From the NCBI GenBank assembly GCA_002712305.1, contig PATE01000001.1, forward strand, positions 1 through 28,000: a stretch of 28,000 nucleotides of DNA, read 5' to 3'. The notes beneath the pieces are model-generated. The model did not search any database and was not told the DNA's origin. It was given only the letters and a program-made list of their open reading frames with translations. Of the stretch, positions 1 to 7,418 are shown piece by piece. The number at the start of each line of letters is the position of its first letter. Position 1 is the stretch's first letter. A program made the translations under genes and the position numbers. This stretch comes from Gemmatimonadota bacterium. GTDB lineage: Bacteria; Latescibacterota; UBA2968; UBA8231.

Positions 1-371
1 GCAGGCGTTTACCTACACACTTCTCTTTCGCCTCCGACAGGTCGTCGCAGTCAGCAACAGGTACGACGACCATGTTTGTCGGATCAGCGTAGGTTCGCGT
101 ATGACGGTCACTCTGGGCCGACGGAAAGATGGCCACGTCAATGCCGGCGACTCGGAAGACGCCCTCGTCATCGGGAAGGGGATTTGAAAGTCGATCTCGA
201 AAGCGGAGGCGCCCGCTCCACCCCGGAATACGACCTGGCAGTTGGCTGAGGACTCGGCGATGACGCGATAGCCGGTCAGTTGCAGTCGGCGCGTGAGCAG
301 CTCGGCAGTGTCTGGTGCAGGAAACGATCAAAACTCGCCTTGTGCCACGGCGAGGTCGGAAAACGCTTCAT
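1..371 (-). pseudogene. Unknown protein downstream of ECF sigma factor, partial at left edge, two frameshifts
   Basis: The gene starts at ATG 371-369, overlapping the sigma factor stop (ATGA), so it is translationally coupled to it. The first frame reads MKRFPTSPWHKASFDRFLHQ and then stops after 31 residues. A one-base shift near 304-308 continues as AELLTRRLQLTGYRVIAESS. A second shift at the G run 178-181 continues as DDEGVFRVAGIDVAIFPSAQ and later VVVPVADCDDLSEAKEKC, open to the window edge. Each shift is repaired by adding one base (G and C on the coding strand), which gives a continuous, protein-like sequence of about 123 residues. I do not recognise the family. Its position would suit an anti-sigma factor or a sigma-controlled target, but no membrane segment or zinc-binding anti-sigma motif is visible in the part present. 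It may be an intact gene broken by sequencing error, or a true pseudogene. Confidence 0.55.
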
Positions 372-988
372 TCAAAGTCCTCCCAATCGATGTCCATCTC
401 CTTCCAGGAGCGGGCGATCTGTTGACGGGCCTGAAACTGACGCGACTTGACGGTGCCCACGGGAATTCCCAGTTCGTCGGCAACCTGCCGGGTCTCCATG
501 TGAGCCTCATAGACCATGCGCATCACCACTTGCTTGTCGTGGGGCAATCCACCCACGATGCTCTGCAGCATTCGGCGGTGCTCGCTGCGCGATAGGGCTT
601 CGTCGGGTGCGGCCGTAGAGACATCGATCATCCACGCAGGAACTTCGACTTTCTGACCCTCCTCTTCGTGGCCTTCACGCGCCGGCTGCATCGGCTGCTC
701 TCGCCGGCGTCGGATCGTGCGTAGATGGTTCAGGGCCAGATTCGTGCCGATCCGACGGAGCCAGGATTCGAGAGGCGCCTCCCGTTTCCATTGAGTTGCT
801 CGATGCCACAGTCGGAGGAACACCTCCTGCGTCAGATCGTCCGCCGTCGCGGTGCCACGGACGATCCCGACCACATGAGTGTGGACCGTGGCTCGATATC
901 GCTCGAACAGGAGGGAGAAACCATCCTGTTCTGCGTGATCGACCCGGTCTACGAGTTCCTCGTCAGTTTGCTCCAAGCAGCCCTCCAC
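368..988 (-). CDS. ECF-family RNA polymerase sigma factor
   Basis: A 206-residue sigma-70 family protein of ECF size that would direct RNA polymerase to a dedicated promoter set. Region 2 spans roughly residues 25-95, with the core DDLTQEVFLRLWHRA and a region 2.4-like stretch ending NHLRTIRRRRE. A charged linker follows. Region 4 (about residues 135-200) has a helix-turn-helix, RQVADELGIPVGTVKSRQ. There are no extra N- or C-terminal domains. The GTG at 988 is the first start after an in-frame stop. A TTG at 976 is a serious alternative because a GGAGGG ribosome site (986-981) lies just before it, and a candidate ECF-type promoter ends only about 14 bases upstream of 988. The stop overlaps the start of the broken unknown gene at 371. 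The targets cannot be read from this window. Confidence 0.9.
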   Translation of the reverse strand: MEGCLEQTDEELVDRVDHAEQDGFSLLFERYRATVHTHVVGIVRGTATADDLTQEVFLRLWHRATQWKREAPLESWLRRIGTNLALNHLRTIRRRREQPMQPAREGHEEEGQKVEVPAWMIDVSTAAPDEALSRSEHRRMLQSIVGGLPHDKQVVMRMVYEAHMETRQVADELGIPVGTVKSRQFQARQQIARSWKEMDIDWEDFE

Positions 989-1001
989 CTTCCACGCCTA
1001 T

Positions 1002-1026
1002 GACACCGCCCGCGACGGCGCGGTTC
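1002..1026 (-). promoter_or_regulatory. Candidate autoregulatory ECF-type promoter for the sigma gene
   Basis: On the minus strand GAACC (1026-1022) is followed after exactly 17 bases by GTC (1004-1002). This resembles the general ECF promoter pattern of a GAAC-type -35 and a GTC-type -10. It lies directly upstream of the sigma gene at 988, as expected for autoregulation. The predicted transcript would start near 993-996, leaving a very short leader for the GTG start and a better one for TTG 976. The motif is short and could be chance. Confidence 0.35.
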
Positions 1027-1070
1027 ATCTCATGGGTCTGATTTTCTCAGCCTACTGGCCGAGATGGCAT

Positions 1071-2753
1071 TCAGGAATGCGGATGTCGGTAGAAGGGCAG
1101 GTTCGCAGGGGCGAGGGGGGTGTTTCCGAGGATCTGATCGGCACACTTCTCGGCGAGCATCATGGTCGGGGCGTAGATGTTGCCGTTGGTCACACGCGGC
1201 ATGGCGGAAGCGTCCACCACGCGCAGGCCCTCCAAGCCGTGCACACGAAGGCTGTCCGGGTGCAGCACGGCGTTGTCTCCGAGACCCATAGGACAGCTGC
1301 AGGAGGGGTGATAGGCCGTCTCCGCCTCCCGTGCGACCCAATCGAGGATGTCCTGATCGCTCCTTACCGAGGGACCGGGTGAGATCTCCCCATCACTGAG
1401 GGCCTGCAGAGACGGCTGGCCCAGAATGGAGCGGGCGCAATGAATCGCCTCGATCCATTCACGCCGATCCTGATCCGTCGATAGATAGTTGAAGCGAATC
1501 TCCGGTTTGTCGAAGGGGTCGGCAGAGCGCAACCGAACCGAACCCCGAGCATCGGAGGACATGGGACCGATATGCAGTTGGAAGCCGTGCCCCTGAGCCG
1601 GCGAACTGCCATCGTAACGAATTGACAGAGGCAGGAAATGGATCATCAGATTCGGGTAGGTGACGGATTCGTTGCTGCGCACAAAACCGCCGGCTTCGAA
1701 GTGATTCGTCGATGCAGGCCCACTGCGCATCAGCAGCCAGCGAAGTCCGATCCAGGGTTGGTTCCACCAGTTGAGGGCCGGCTGCATCGAGATCGGCTCG
1801 GCGCAGGCGTGCTGTACGTACACCTCCAGATGGTCCTGCAGATTCTGACCGACACCGGGCAGCGGGTGAACGACCTCGATGCGGTGTTTCTGCAGATGAG
1901 CCGGATCGCCCACGCCCGACAATTGCAGCAGTTGCGGGGAGTTGATGGCACCCCCACAGCAGAGGATCTCTCTCCCGTGAGCTCGCTGAATCTTCCCTCC
2001 CCGCTGAAACTCGACACCTACCGCCCGCGTGCCCTCGAAGAGAATCCGGTGGGTGTGCGCCTCGCAGCGAATGTGGAGGTTCGGCCTCGACTTGACGGGG
2101 TGCAGGTAGGCGCGCGCCGCACTGAGTCGACGTCCTCGGTGGATGTTGCGATCAAACGGCCCAAAACCCTCCTGGCGGGCGCCATTCACGTCATCAAGAC
2201 GAGAATACCCCGCAGCTTCAGCAGCTTCGAAGAAAGCCTGGAAGAGGGGGCTCTGTGCGGGGCCGCGCTCCAGGACGAGAGGTCCGTCTGTGCCTCGGAA
2301 CCCACTGTCGCCTGAACCACTGTCGCCTGAGCCGCCCAACCCCAGACACGTTTCGAGACGTTTGAAGTAGGGGAGACAGTGCGCGTAGTCCCACCCCTCC
2401 ATCCCGGGATCGCGTGCCCAACCTTCGAAGTCGAGGGGATTGCCGCGCTGGAAGATCATGCCATTGATGCTGCTGGAGCCGCCCAGCAGCTTGCCCCGGC
2501 CGTGGGCGATGCGTCGGTTCGCCAGGTGAGGCTCCGGCTCCGACTCGTACATCCAATCGTAACGGGGATTGCCAATCGGAACGGTCAGACCCGCAGGCAT
2601 GTGGATGAAGATATCCCACGCCGAGTCGTGACGCCCCGCCTCAAGCACGAGCACCCTTGCTGACGGATCTTCGCTCAGTCGATGAGCCAGCACACAACCC
2701 GCCGACCCGCCTCCGACGATGAGGAAGTCGTAGTCGGCGTCCTTCTGCGACAT
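1071..2753 (-). CDS. GMC-family FAD-dependent oxidoreductase (choline dehydrogenase-like)
   Basis: A 560-residue glucose-methanol-choline oxidoreductase of normal family length, oxidising an alcohol group with FAD. The N-terminus carries the dinucleotide-binding fold FLIVGGGSAGCVLAHRLSE (residues about 10-28). It is followed by the GMC signature GRGKLLGGSSSINGM and the second signature around GAINSPQLLQLSGVG. The catalytic His is H482 in AYHPSCSCPMG, and the partner Asn lies in TNGN (523-526). No signal peptide is seen, so it is probably cytosolic. ATG 2753 lies 6 bases after the stop of the short-chain dehydrogenase, which implies one transcript and possibly successive oxidation of the same alcohol/aldehyde. 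A Gly/Ser/Asp-rich insertion (GSGDSGSGDSGF) is encoded by a 15-base tandem duplication. The substrate cannot be decided from sequence; choline dehydrogenase is only the nearest well-known relative. Confidence 0.93.
   Translation of the reverse strand: MSQKDADYDFLIVGGGSAGCVLAHRLSEDPSARVLVLEAGRHDSAWDIFIHMPAGLTVPIGNPRYDWMYESEPEPHLANRRIAHGRGKLLGGSSSINGMIFQRGNPLDFEGWARDPGMEGWDYAHCLPYFKRLETCLGLGGSGDSGSGDSGFRGTDGPLVLERGPAQSPLFQAFFEAAEAAGYSRLDDVNGARQEGFGPFDRNIHRGRRLSAARAYLHPVKSRPNLHIRCEAHTHRILFEGTRAVGVEFQRGGKIQRAHGREILCCGGAINSPQLLQLSGVGDPAHLQKHRIEVVHPLPGVGQNLQDHLEVYVQHACAEPISMQPALNWWNQPWIGLRWLLMRSGPASTNHFEAGGFVRSNESVTYPNLMIHFLPLSIRYDGSSPAQGHGFQLHIGPMSSDARGSVRLRSADPFDKPEIRFNYLSTDQDRREWIEAIHCARSILGQPSLQALSDGEISPGPSVRSDQDILDWVAREAETAYHPSCSCPMGLGDNAVLHPDSLRVHGLEGLRVVDASAMPRVTNGNIYAPTMMLAEKCADQILGNTPLAPANLPFYRHPHS
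2302..2331. repeat. 15-bp tandem duplication inside the GMC oxidoreductase gene
   Basis: CCACTGTCGCCTGAA (2302-2316) is followed immediately by CCACTGTCGCCTGAG (2317-2331). The frame is preserved, so the protein gains a repeated five-residue Gly/Asp/Ser unit in a surface-loop-like segment. It looks like a recent slippage duplication. Confidence 0.8.
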
Positions 2754-2759
2754 GGGCCG

Positions 2760-3521
2760 CTACATCCTGCCAGCCAACATGCCCCCATCGACGGCAAGGG
2801 TTGTGCCGGTGATGTAGGAGGCCTCATCGGAGGCCAGGAACAGCACAGCCGAGGCTATATCCTCGGGGCCACCAAGGCGCTTGGCCGGTACCGAATCAGC
2901 GAAGGCCTGCCGGTCGGCCTTGCTGACTCCCTTCCAGAGGGGGGTCAGGATCGCACCCGGCAGGATCGAATTGACGCGGATGTCAGGCCCATAGTCGATG
3001 GCCAGTGTGCGTGTGATGCCCAAGACGCCCGCCTTGGCAGCATCGTAGGCCGTGTGTTGGGCAAACGAGACGATGGCGTGCACGGATGAGGTGTTGATGA
3101 TGGAGCCGCCATCCTTCGTCTTGCGCATGGCGGGAATGCCATACTTCGCCCCTAAAAAGACCGACTTGAGACCCACGGCCAGCGTCTTGTCCCAGTCGGC
3201 CTCGTCCATCTTGGTCGCCGTCGCAAGATTCAGCGTGATGGCGTTGTTGAGAAGGATGTCGAGCCTGCCGAATTCCTTCACCGTTCGCTCGACCATGCGT
3301 CGCACTCCAGCGGATTTGCTGACGTCGGCCTTGATGAAGATGGCTTGTCCGCCATGGGAGTTGATGCGTCGGGCGACGTCCCTCCCTCCTTCTGCATTCA
3401 CGTCCACTACTGCGACGGCGGCGCCCTCGTGAGCCAGCAGCTCGGCGGTCCCCTCGCCAATCCCGGAGGCGCCGCCTGTGATGATGGCGACCTTGCCGGC
3501 TACTCTATCTGTCGTGGTCAT
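2760..3521 (-). CDS. SDR-family NAD(P)-dependent oxidoreductase
   Basis: A 253-residue classical short-chain dehydrogenase/reductase. The cofactor motif TGGASGIGEG is at residues 15-24. The NNA motif is at 92-94, read here as NNAI rather than the usual NNAG. The catalytic Ser146, Tyr159 and Lys163 lie in NTSSVHAI and YDAAK. The C-terminus has the typical TGTTLAVDGGM. Asp40 at the end of the second strand (VVDVN) favours NAD over NADP. It starts at ATG 3521 with an AGGT-type ribosome site. It lies 34 bases downstream of the hydrolase and 6 bases upstream of the GMC oxidoreductase, so the minus-strand genes probably form one operon. The two oxidoreductases may act on the same pathway; the substrate is unknown. 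Confidence 0.93.
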   Translation of the reverse strand: MTTTDRVAGKVAIITGGASGIGEGTAELLAHEGAAVAVVDVNAEGGRDVARRINSHGGQAIFIKADVSKSAGVRRMVERTVKEFGRLDILLNNAITLNLATATKMDEADWDKTLAVGLKSVFLGAKYGIPAMRKTKDGGSIINTSSVHAIVSFAQHTAYDAAKAGVLGITRTLAIDYGPDIRVNSILPGAILTPLWKGVSKADRQAFADSVPAKRLGGPEDIASAVLFLASDEASYITGTTLAVDGGMLAGRM

Positions 3522-3555
3522 GTTCTTCTACCTCATCTTTCTATGCGGTTGCCGA

Positions 3556-4242
3556 CTATGAGATCTGTGTCGTCCACTGTACGAGGACCCGCGCCAACTC
3601 GGCGTAGACATCCTCATCACTCTTTCGAGTCCGCTTCAGAATCTTGAACCCATGATCCGCAGTCTCGATCAGGTGCAGTGTGGCCTTGGGGTGTTTCTCG
3701 ACGACCGGTTCGAGTAGATCCAGGTGGCCGAGGTCGTCGCGCGTGCCAGAGAGAAACAACATGGGTACGGTGACCTCGTCCAGATGGTCGGCCCGCTCGA
3801 TGCCGGGTTTGCCTGCCGGATGCAGAGGGAAGGAGAAGAAAACGATGCCCTGCACGTTCGGCAGGGGGGCCTCTGCAGCCGCATTCGAGGTCATGCGTCC
3901 AGAGAAGGAATGTCCGCCCGCCAACAGGTTCAGTGTGGGGGCGGCGTTGTGGGCCGCCACACAAGCGGCCCGTACCGTCGCGAGGGTGATGGTCCGCGCA
4001 TCACGCCCACCGCCGCGCTCCATGTAGGGGTGATTGTAGCGAAAGGTGGCGATGCCGGCGTCGGCCAGATTCTCTGCGATGGCCTGCAGATTTCGATGGC
4101 GCATATTGGTGCTTGCGCCATGGCCGAGCACGACGAGCCAGTCGGCGCCCTCAGGCTGCAGCAACAAGGACGAGACCTCGCCCTTGTCGGGGTGAGCGAG
4201 GAATCTCCCTTCGGTTTCTTCGTAACTCACTTGAGAGCTCAC
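3556..4242 (-). CDS. Alpha/beta hydrolase, KANL3/Tex30-like family
   Basis: A 228-residue alpha/beta hydrolase if translation starts at GTG 4242, which overlaps the stop of the NADH dehydrogenase by four bases (GTGA). An in-frame GTG at 4230 is the alternative. The open frame continues upstream, but that part lies inside the dehydrogenase gene and is not protein-like. The oxyanion-side motif VVLGHGAS is near residues 37-44. The nucleophile elbow is GGHSFSGRM, with Ser112 as the probable nucleophile. The acid is in SGTRDDL and the catalytic His is in TADHGF. This arrangement matches the small KANL3/Tex30-like hydrolases, which also resemble dienelactone hydrolases. No signal peptide is present. 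The substrate is unknown. Confidence 0.85.
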   Translation of the reverse strand: MSSQVSYEETEGRFLAHPDKGEVSSLLLQPEGADWLVVLGHGASTNMRHRNLQAIAENLADAGIATFRYNHPYMERGGGRDARTITLATVRAACVAAHNAAPTLNLLAGGHSFSGRMTSNAAAEAPLPNVQGIVFFSFPLHPAGKPGIERADHLDEVTVPMLFLSGTRDDLGHLDLLEPVVEKHPKATLHLIETADHGFKILKRTRKSDEDVYAELARVLVQWTTQIS

Positions 4243-5544
4243 TGGGCAGAATCTCCGGAGGAGTTCGTGATGAGTCGAGCGCCTTTCTTGCGAGTGAGGT
4301 AATTCCACCCCCACTCGGCGAGAACTCTCAGCTTGTTGTCGTATTCGATCAAGTAGGCAATGTGCACAAGCAGCCAGGTGAGCCACGCCAGGTAGCCACC
4401 GAAGCGCACCGGGCCTGTCTCACAGACGGCCGCATGCCGTCCGATTACTTCCATCTGTCCCTTGTCCACGTACTTGAACGACTGAGGCGACTTGCCGCTT
4501 TGGCGTCGGAGAATCGCACGGGCCACAAACCGTCCGCCCTGCATGGCGACGGGGGCAATCCCCGGCAGTGGGTTTCCCTCCTGCTCTCGATGGGCAATAT
4601 CGCCGATCACATGGATCTCGGGATAGCCGGGCACGGTGAGTTGCTCATCCACCACGATCCGTCCCTGGCGGTCCTGATCGGCCCCCGTGGCCGTTGCGAG
4701 CCGATCACAAAGCGGCGTCACCTTCATCCCCGCAGCCCATAGCACGGTATGGGTTTCGATGGTCTCGGGCCCTGTCTCTGTCTCGATGACCACCTTGTGG
4801 TCATCGATCTCCCGGATCATGGCCGACATACGCACATGGACACCGAGTTTTTCCAACGAGCGCCGGGCCTTCTGCGACAGATCTGATGGATACGGTGGCA
4901 GGACCCGATCGGATCCTTCGAGGAGGATGATTTCCGCCTGATTGGACTCGAAGGTGCGAAACTCTCCACGCAACGTGGAATGGGTCAATTCAGCGATCGC
5001 CCCCGCCAGTTCCACACCGGTGGGTCCGGCGCCGATGATGACAAAACGCAACCACGCATCGCGTTCTGACGAAGGGGCGGTCTCAGCTTTTTCGAAGGCA
5101 CCGAAGATGCGGCTGCGGATGTCGAGGGCGTCTTCCACCGTCTTCAGGCTGCCCGTTACCCGCTGCCAGTCTATCGCTCCCGAAGTAGTGGTACTGCATG
5201 CCTGTGGCGACGATCAGGTCGTCGTAGGCGACGACGTCTCCGCTTTCCAGCAGCACGTGGCGCTGATCCACGTCGATCGAATCGACATGGGTGGCCAAGA
5301 CACGCGTCCTCCGATGTCGCTTCACGATAGCTCGCAAGGGGGCGGCTACATCGCCGGGCGACAGGCCCCCTGTGGCCACCTGGTACAGCAAGGACTGAAA
5401 CAGATGGAAATTCCGGTTGTCGATCAGCGTGACTCGTATGTCGGCCTTGCCCAGGACCTTGGCCGCGTAGAGTCCGCCAAAACCCCCACCGATAATCACG
5501 ACATGGTGGTCGGCTGCCTCTGCGGGCGGATCGATTGAATTCAT
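4239..5544 (-). CDS. ndh: Type II NADH dehydrogenase (NDH-2), interrupted by one frameshift
   Basis: Single-subunit FAD enzyme passing electrons from NADH to quinone at the inner membrane face. Fragment 1 (ATG 5544 down to 5173, 124 residues) has the FAD motif VVIIGGGFGGLYAAK and runs to ATGMQYHYFGSD. Fragment 2 (5171 to 4239, 310 residues) resumes with DWQRVTGSLKTVEDALDIRS, then the NAD motif FVIIGAGPTGVELAG, then VIGDIAH, and ends with the family's membrane-associating tail (GGYLAWLTWLLVHIAYLI, then WNYLTRKKGARLIT). The joined product of about 434 residues is normal length. The break is a single extra base at 5172: removing it gives FGSDDW, which fits the usual FGxDxW segment. The flanking sequence is otherwise well preserved, so an assembly error or a very recent mutation is likely. 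The gene diverges from the enolase-superfamily gene and overlaps the hydrolase by 4 bases. Confidence 0.85.
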
Positions 5545-5630
5545 CGTCGGAGCTTGCACCTTGGCTGTCGGGTCGGGGCGGTGGCAATCAGGGTCGCCAG
5601 GAACATCGCTTTCCTCTTTCATATAGACAC

Positions 5631-5674
5631 GGCGCCCGGCGCCGCAAACGGCACGGCGCATAGGCGCCGCAAAC
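5631..5674. promoter_or_regulatory. Palindrome plus direct repeat in the divergent ndh / dehydratase intergenic region
   Basis: GGCGCC-C-GGCGCC (5631-5643) is a perfect inverted repeat. GGCGCCGCAAAC occurs at 5638-5649 and again at 5663-5674, 25 bases apart and on the same face for both divergent genes. The second copy ends just before the GGAG ribosome site of the dehydratase gene. It could be an operator for a catabolic regulator, or simply GC-rich sequence. No convincing -35/-10 pair was found for either gene. Confidence 0.35.
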
Positions 5675-5688
5675 CGGAGCGAATGAAA

Positions 5689-6846
5689 ATGAAGATCACC
5701 GATGTCGACGTCATCCCCTTTCAGGTTCCACGAAGGCCATTCCGCCACGGTGAGATTCTGCCGGAGACGATGATCACGCAGACTCTCACCGTCATCCGGA
5801 CCGACGAGGGTGTGGAGGGATACTACCTCGGGGGTGCGGGACACGGCGATCAGGATGGCCTCGAACCGCAGGATCGAGCCGCACTCCGGGGTGGGATGAA
5901 GGCCAAGATCCTCGGTCAGGACCCCTTCGATCGAGAGCGAATCTGGCACTGGATGTGGGTGAGCAACACGCAGGAGAATCTGCTCAGCGTCATCGACATG
6001 GCTTTGTGGGATCTCCAGGCAAGACACTTCGGCGTGCCCGTCCACAAACTGCTTGGGGGGTGTCGTGATCGGGTGAAGGCGTACGCCAGCACCTATCCCA
6101 ACATGGGTGGACCAGAGGTCTACGCAGATCACGCGGCGGCCTGTAAGAAACGCGGTTATCTGCACTACAAGATCCATCCCTACTACTTCTGGGACCCGGC
6201 CACAGGCGAGCCGGACCCGGGTCGACCCTCCCATATCAACTGGGACATCGAGTGCTGCAGAGCCGTGCGCGCCGCCGTGGGTGACGACATGGTCCTGAGT
6301 TTCGATCCGTGGGGGACCTATCGCACCTACGAAGAAGCGGTGAAGGTCGGTCGTGAACTGGAGAAACTCGACTTCTATTGGTATGAGCACCCCATGAACG
6401 AGTACCGAGTCAGTGCTTACGAGAAGTTATGTGCCGAGTTGGACATCCCGATTCTGTCGCCGGAGATCGCCGCCGGGTCGATCTACACCCGCGCCGACTG
6501 GATCCGACGCGGCGCATCGGACATGAGTCGTATCGATGTGCTGCGGGGCGGCATCACCGGCGTCAGCAAGATGGCAGGCATCTGCGAAGCCTTCGGTGTG
6601 AAGTGCGAAATCCACATGAGTGGGCATGCGAATCTGCAGATCCTTGGCGCCACCAGTGAGGATGTGTGTGAATACTATGAACGGGGCTTGCTGGCGCCGG
6701 GTGTCGATGAAGAGACGCCCTTGCCCTACCTGGAAGCTGTGTGTGATCCACTTGATGACGATGGCTACGTCACCGTGCCGACGGAGCCGGGCATGGGGTA
6801 TCGATTGATCTGGGACTACATCGACCAACATCGGGTCAAGGAATGA
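5689..6846 (+). CDS. Enolase-superfamily (mandelate racemase / sugar-acid dehydratase type) enzyme
   Basis: A 385-residue member of the mandelate racemase/muconate lactonising group. Such enzymes abstract a proton alpha to a carboxylate and usually dehydrate or epimerise sugar acids. Visible active-site pieces are K161 in HYKIHPYY; the metal ligands D206 (LSFDPWG), the Glu of WYEHPMNE and the Glu of LSPEIAAG; and H313 in MSGHANLQ. The first Lys of the usual KxK motif is replaced by His, as in galactonate- and mannonate-dehydratase-like members. I chose ATG 5689 because GGAG ends 9 bases before it. ATG 5683 is close behind, and the open frame further upstream (from 5554) is not protein-like. 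It heads the plus-strand catabolic series with an aldolase-family and a sugar-oxidoreductase-family gene, supporting a sugar-acid pathway. The exact substrate is undetermined. Confidence 0.92.
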   Translation: MKITDVDVIPFQVPRRPFRHGEILPETMITQTLTVIRTDEGVEGYYLGGAGHGDQDGLEPQDRAALRGGMKAKILGQDPFDRERIWHWMWVSNTQENLLSVIDMALWDLQARHFGVPVHKLLGGCRDRVKAYASTYPNMGGPEVYADHAAACKKRGYLHYKIHPYYFWDPATGEPDPGRPSHINWDIECCRAVRAAVGDDMVLSFDPWGTYRTYEEAVKVGRELEKLDFYWYEHPMNEYRVSAYEKLCAELDIPILSPEIAAGSIYTRADWIRRGASDMSRIDVLRGGITGVSKMAGICEAFGVKCEIHMSGHANLQILGATSEDVCEYYERGLLAPGVDEETPLPYLEAVCDPLDDDGYVTVPTEPGMGYRLIWDYIDQHRVKE

Positions 6847-7024
6847 ACCAGTGAGCCCTCTGTGTCTGTTGCCAACCTGAGCCATATCGAGTGCAAAGGG
6901 TGACATCGTCTGCTGGAGGCTGTCTCGTCTGCCTCTGAAAGCGCCGCTGGTTTCGAGTTTGCGGGTAGATCTGTTCAGGTTGCTGTTTTCACTGTGCAGA
7001 ACTACAATTCGTCAGGAGCATCAG

Positions 7025-7336
7025 ATGGCAGATACCGCCGACAAAACACAGGCTGAAGACGAGGGCCGACAAGACATGCGTTGGGGGCTCAATTACCTGC
7101 GTCAGGACCTGCACGAACACCGGGAAGCAACGGCGCGGGAGTTTGAGTCTATTCGCAGCCGTTTCGACCGGATGGACGACCGCTTCGATCGGATGGATGG
7201 ACGTTTGGACCGGAGCGAATCGAGGTTTGACGACCTTCAGCGAGCGATTCGGGAACAAGGTGATCGTCTCACCGGACGGATAATGATGCTTTTCGGCTTG
7301 AGCACGACCATCATACTGGCAGCGATCAAGTTGTAA
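7025..7336 (+). CDS. Small coiled-coil protein with C-terminal membrane anchor
   Basis: A 103-residue protein from ATG 7025, preceded by AGGAG at 7014-7018 with a 6-base spacer. The N-terminal 25 residues are acidic and polar. Residues about 30-85 are a long amphipathic helix with near-exact seven-residue units (SRFDRMDDRFDRMDGRLDRS), typical of a coiled coil. The last 18 residues (IMMLFGLSTTIILAAIKL) form one hydrophobic membrane segment at the very C-terminus, so the protein is probably tail-anchored with the coiled coil in the cytoplasm. Similar small proteins of unknown function are widespread in bacteria. It sits between catabolic genes with 178- and 82-base gaps and may be unrelated to them. 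Confidence 0.8.
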   Translation: MADTADKTQAEDEGRQDMRWGLNYLRQDLHEHREATAREFESIRSRFDRMDDRFDRMDGRLDRSESRFDDLQRAIREQGDRLTGRIMMLFGLSTTIILAAIKL

Positions 7337-7418
7337 CTCAAGGTTCCACGGCAATCCTCAGGGCTGCGTCCAAATCATGGATAGCGGCCTCTTTCATTCA
7401 TGCAGGAGAACGAGTGCG

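Noticed and set aside
5545-6390. Minus-strand extension of the ndh frame up to 6390
   Set aside because: This part is antisense to the enolase-superfamily gene and does not look like protein. The FAD motif begins shortly after ATG 5544, the natural start.
6980-7008. TTGCTG-17-TACAAT, a promoter-like pair before the coiled-coil gene
   Set aside because: Transcription would begin near 7015, inside the AGGAG ribosome site (7014-7018) of that gene, so it would not give a usable transcript from ATG 7025.
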